Positions 62,653 through 64,000 of a DNA stretch of 64,000 bases are shown here, one piece after another (the first letter of the stretch is position 1; every line of letters starts with the position of its first letter). The stretch is from Pararhizobium polonicum (GTDB lineage Bacteria; Pseudomonadota; Alphaproteobacteria; Rhizobiales; Rhizobiaceae): positions 124,001 through 188,000 of the forward strand of contig NZ_LGLV01000012.1 of NCBI RefSeq assembly GCF_001687365.1, in the 5' to 3' direction. Below the pieces are notes generated by a model, which worked only from the letters and a program-made list of their open reading frames with translations, was not told where the DNA came from and did no database searches. A program made the position numbers and the translations under genes.

Positions 62653-64000
62653 GGCAGCACGCCTTTCGGAAGGTGTTTCGCCAGCATTTCCAGCATCAGC
62701 ATCAACAGGACCACCATGACGACGACGAGGACGGACAGCGCCGAAGCAAGATCGGAACTGCCGCTGTCGTCGAGATTGAAGATCGCCACCCCGAGCGTCT
62801 GCGTGCCTGCCGACCAGAGCAGCGCCGAAACGGTCAATTCGCTGCAGGCGATCAGGAAAACCAGGATGACGGACGCGCCCGCAGCCGGTGCGATGAGCGG
62901 CACAAGGATATCGCGCATGCGGCGGCCAAAGCCGGCGCCGGAAAGCCGGGCGGCCTCTTCCAGCGATGGATCGAGCTGCAGGAGGGCGCTGGCGACCGGC
63001 TTCAGGCTGACGGCAAAGAAGCTGGAGAAATAAGCGATCAGGATGATCCAGATCGTTCCGTAGATCGAGACGTTCACAATCGGCAACGGCGCTGCGAACA
63101 GGAGGATGAAGGCGACGGCCAGCACGATACCCGGTAGCGCATAGGGAATTTCGATCAGACCGGTGAGGATGGTGGCCAGCTTTCCCGGACGGCGGGCGAG
63201 CAGATAGGCGGTCAAAACGGTGAACAGCAGCAGCCCGCACGCCGTCGTCCCGGCCAGGAAAAGCGAATTGGCAAACGCCGTCAGCGTGACGGACTGGCGC
63301 AACAGGATTTCGCGGTAGGCATCGAGCGACATGGTTGTGAGGTTGAGCGGCACGCCATAGGCGGGCACCAGCGAACTGGCAACCAGCGCTGCCAGCGGCG
63401 CCACCAACACGAAGAAAAGCACGAGGCAGAATCCGGCCTCGGCGATCAGGCGGAACGGTCCGAGCGAGAAAGCCGCGTTTTGGCCCGACAGGCCGATGAT
63501 GCGGTAATCCCGGCCTCTCAGCGCCCGTTGCTGGACGGCAAGACCCAAGCCGGCGATCACGGCGATCACCATGGAAAGCTGCGACATCTCGGCGAAGGTA
63601 CCGGCACCAAAACTCGAAAGACGGCTGTAGATCAGCGTCGGCAGGACGTAGATCGACGCGGGGATGCCAAGGATAGCCGGAATGCCGAAATTGCCGACGC
63701 CGGAGACGAAGGCGATCGCAGCGCCTGCGATCAATCCAGGCACCGCAAGCGGCAGGATGATATCGCCAAACACGCGCAAGGGAGACGCTCCGGCCAGCCG
63801 CGCCGCCTCCACCCCATCGCGCGGCAGGGGAGCAAGTCCCGCCTTCAACGCCAAAAATACCAGCGGCGCATGCTGGACGCCAAGCAGCAGCGCGATCCCG
63901 CCCAGCGAATAGAGCGGCTGCGGGCTGCCGAGCGGTGGCGCGATCCCCAGTGTCTTCAGCAATGGGCTGGCAGGCCCCGACATCTGCACCCAGGCAAGGG
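62640..64000 (-). CDS. ABC transporter permease, fused double type (5' end outside window)
   Basis: At least 453 residues are visible and the frame is open to the right edge, so the start is outside. About 10-12 helices and two copies of the permease-type coupling segment, DGVEAARLAGASPLRVFGDIILPL and LEEAARLSGAGFGRRMRDILVPL, show an internally duplicated FbpB/AfuB-type permease. Ferric iron is the common substrate of such proteins, but polyamine and phosphonate importers can look alike. It is followed by the ATPase gene with a 13-base overlap. Confidence 0.85.
   Translation of the reverse strand, partial: LAWVQMSGPASPLLKTLGIAPPLGSPQPLYSLGGIALLLGVQHAPLVFLALKAGLAPLPRDGVEAARLAGASPLRVFGDIILPLAVPGLIAGAAIAFVSGVGNFGIPAILGIPASIYVLPTLIYSRLSSFGAGTFAEMSQLSMVIAVIAGLGLAVQQRALRGRDYRIIGLSGQNAAFSLGPFRLIAEAGFCLVLFFVLVAPLAALVASSLVPAYGVPLNLTTMSLDAYREILLRQSVTLTAFANSLFLAGTTACGLLLFTVLTAYLLARRPGKLATILTGLIEIPYALPGIVLAVAFILLFAAPLPIVNVSIYGTIWIILIAYFSSFFAVSLKPVASALLQLDPSLEEAARLSGAGFGRRMRDILVPLIAPAAGASVILVFLIACSELTVSALLWSAGTQTLGVAIFNLDDSGSSDLASALSVLVVVMVVLLMLMLEMLAKHLPKGVLPWRN

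Overview
This is a GC-rich, gene-dense alphaproteobacterial chromosome segment, most like the Rhizobiaceae (Rhizobium/Agrobacterium/Sinorhizobium relatives). The evidence is aerobic-type cob genes behind a B12 riboswitch, an ExoD homologue, a betaine-homocysteine methyltransferase, DUF1127 proteins, a GlxA/GbdR-type AraC regulator and a dimethylglycine-dehydrogenase-like FAD/GcvT protein. About 60 genes are supported. I saw no insertion sequence, prophage, integrase or CRISPR array. Most long antisense reading frames are shadows of real genes.

Layout. 1-1400: cobW and cobU/cobP on the minus strand behind a cobalamin riboswitch. 1.6-5.3 kb: an unusual ClC-type channel, cobQ and a possible tiny ORF. 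6.0-9.2 kb: a glycine-betaine-type ABC transporter (binding protein, permease, ATPase). 9.3-12.3 kb: an O-antigen-ligase-like polymerase, then bmt behind a near-perfect 28-bp palindrome. 12.3-15.0 kb: an ECF sigma factor and a membrane-anchored von Willebrand protein. 15.0-27.8 kb: a corrinoid-dependent methyl-transfer module: MttB-family methyltransferase without an amber codon, corrinoid protein, DUF1638 protein, MTHFR C-terminal-domain protein, MTHFR, methyl-THF:corrinoid methyltransferase and a 2Fe-2S/ASKHA corrinoid activator, with ExoD, formyltransferase and unknown genes interspersed. 27.8-29.1 kb: LysR regulator and a divergent DUF1127 gene. 29.2-35.8 kb: DctB/DctD-type two-component system and a tripartite tricarboxylate transporter (tctCBA) with a sigma-54-like promoter. 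36-44.2 kb: small genes, GlxA/GbdR-like regulator, two related dual-receiver proteins (one with GGDEF) and the FAD/GcvT protein. 44.3-48.6 kb: MscS channel, DUF924 and small exported proteins. 48.8-52.6 kb: sulfate transporter (sbp-cysTWA). 52.9-61.5 kb: acyltransferase, small genes, ABC exporter, tRNA-Lys(CTT), PhzF, Nudix and an EEP-family hydrolase. 61.6-64 kb: ATPase and truncated permease of a probable ferric-iron-type ABC importer.

The recurring theme is betaine one-carbon metabolism. The window holds betaine uptake, two independent ways to remove the first methyl group (Zn-dependent Bmt to homocysteine, and corrinoid-dependent MttB/corrinoid protein to tetrahydrofolate), an enzyme of the dimethylglycine/sarcosine type, a GbdR-like regulator, and cob genes that could supply the corrinoid. 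The substrate of the MttB homologue is inferred from context and family, not proven. Four proteins of this module carry Arg/Gly-rich tails outside their catalytic folds, which is the least explained feature I found.
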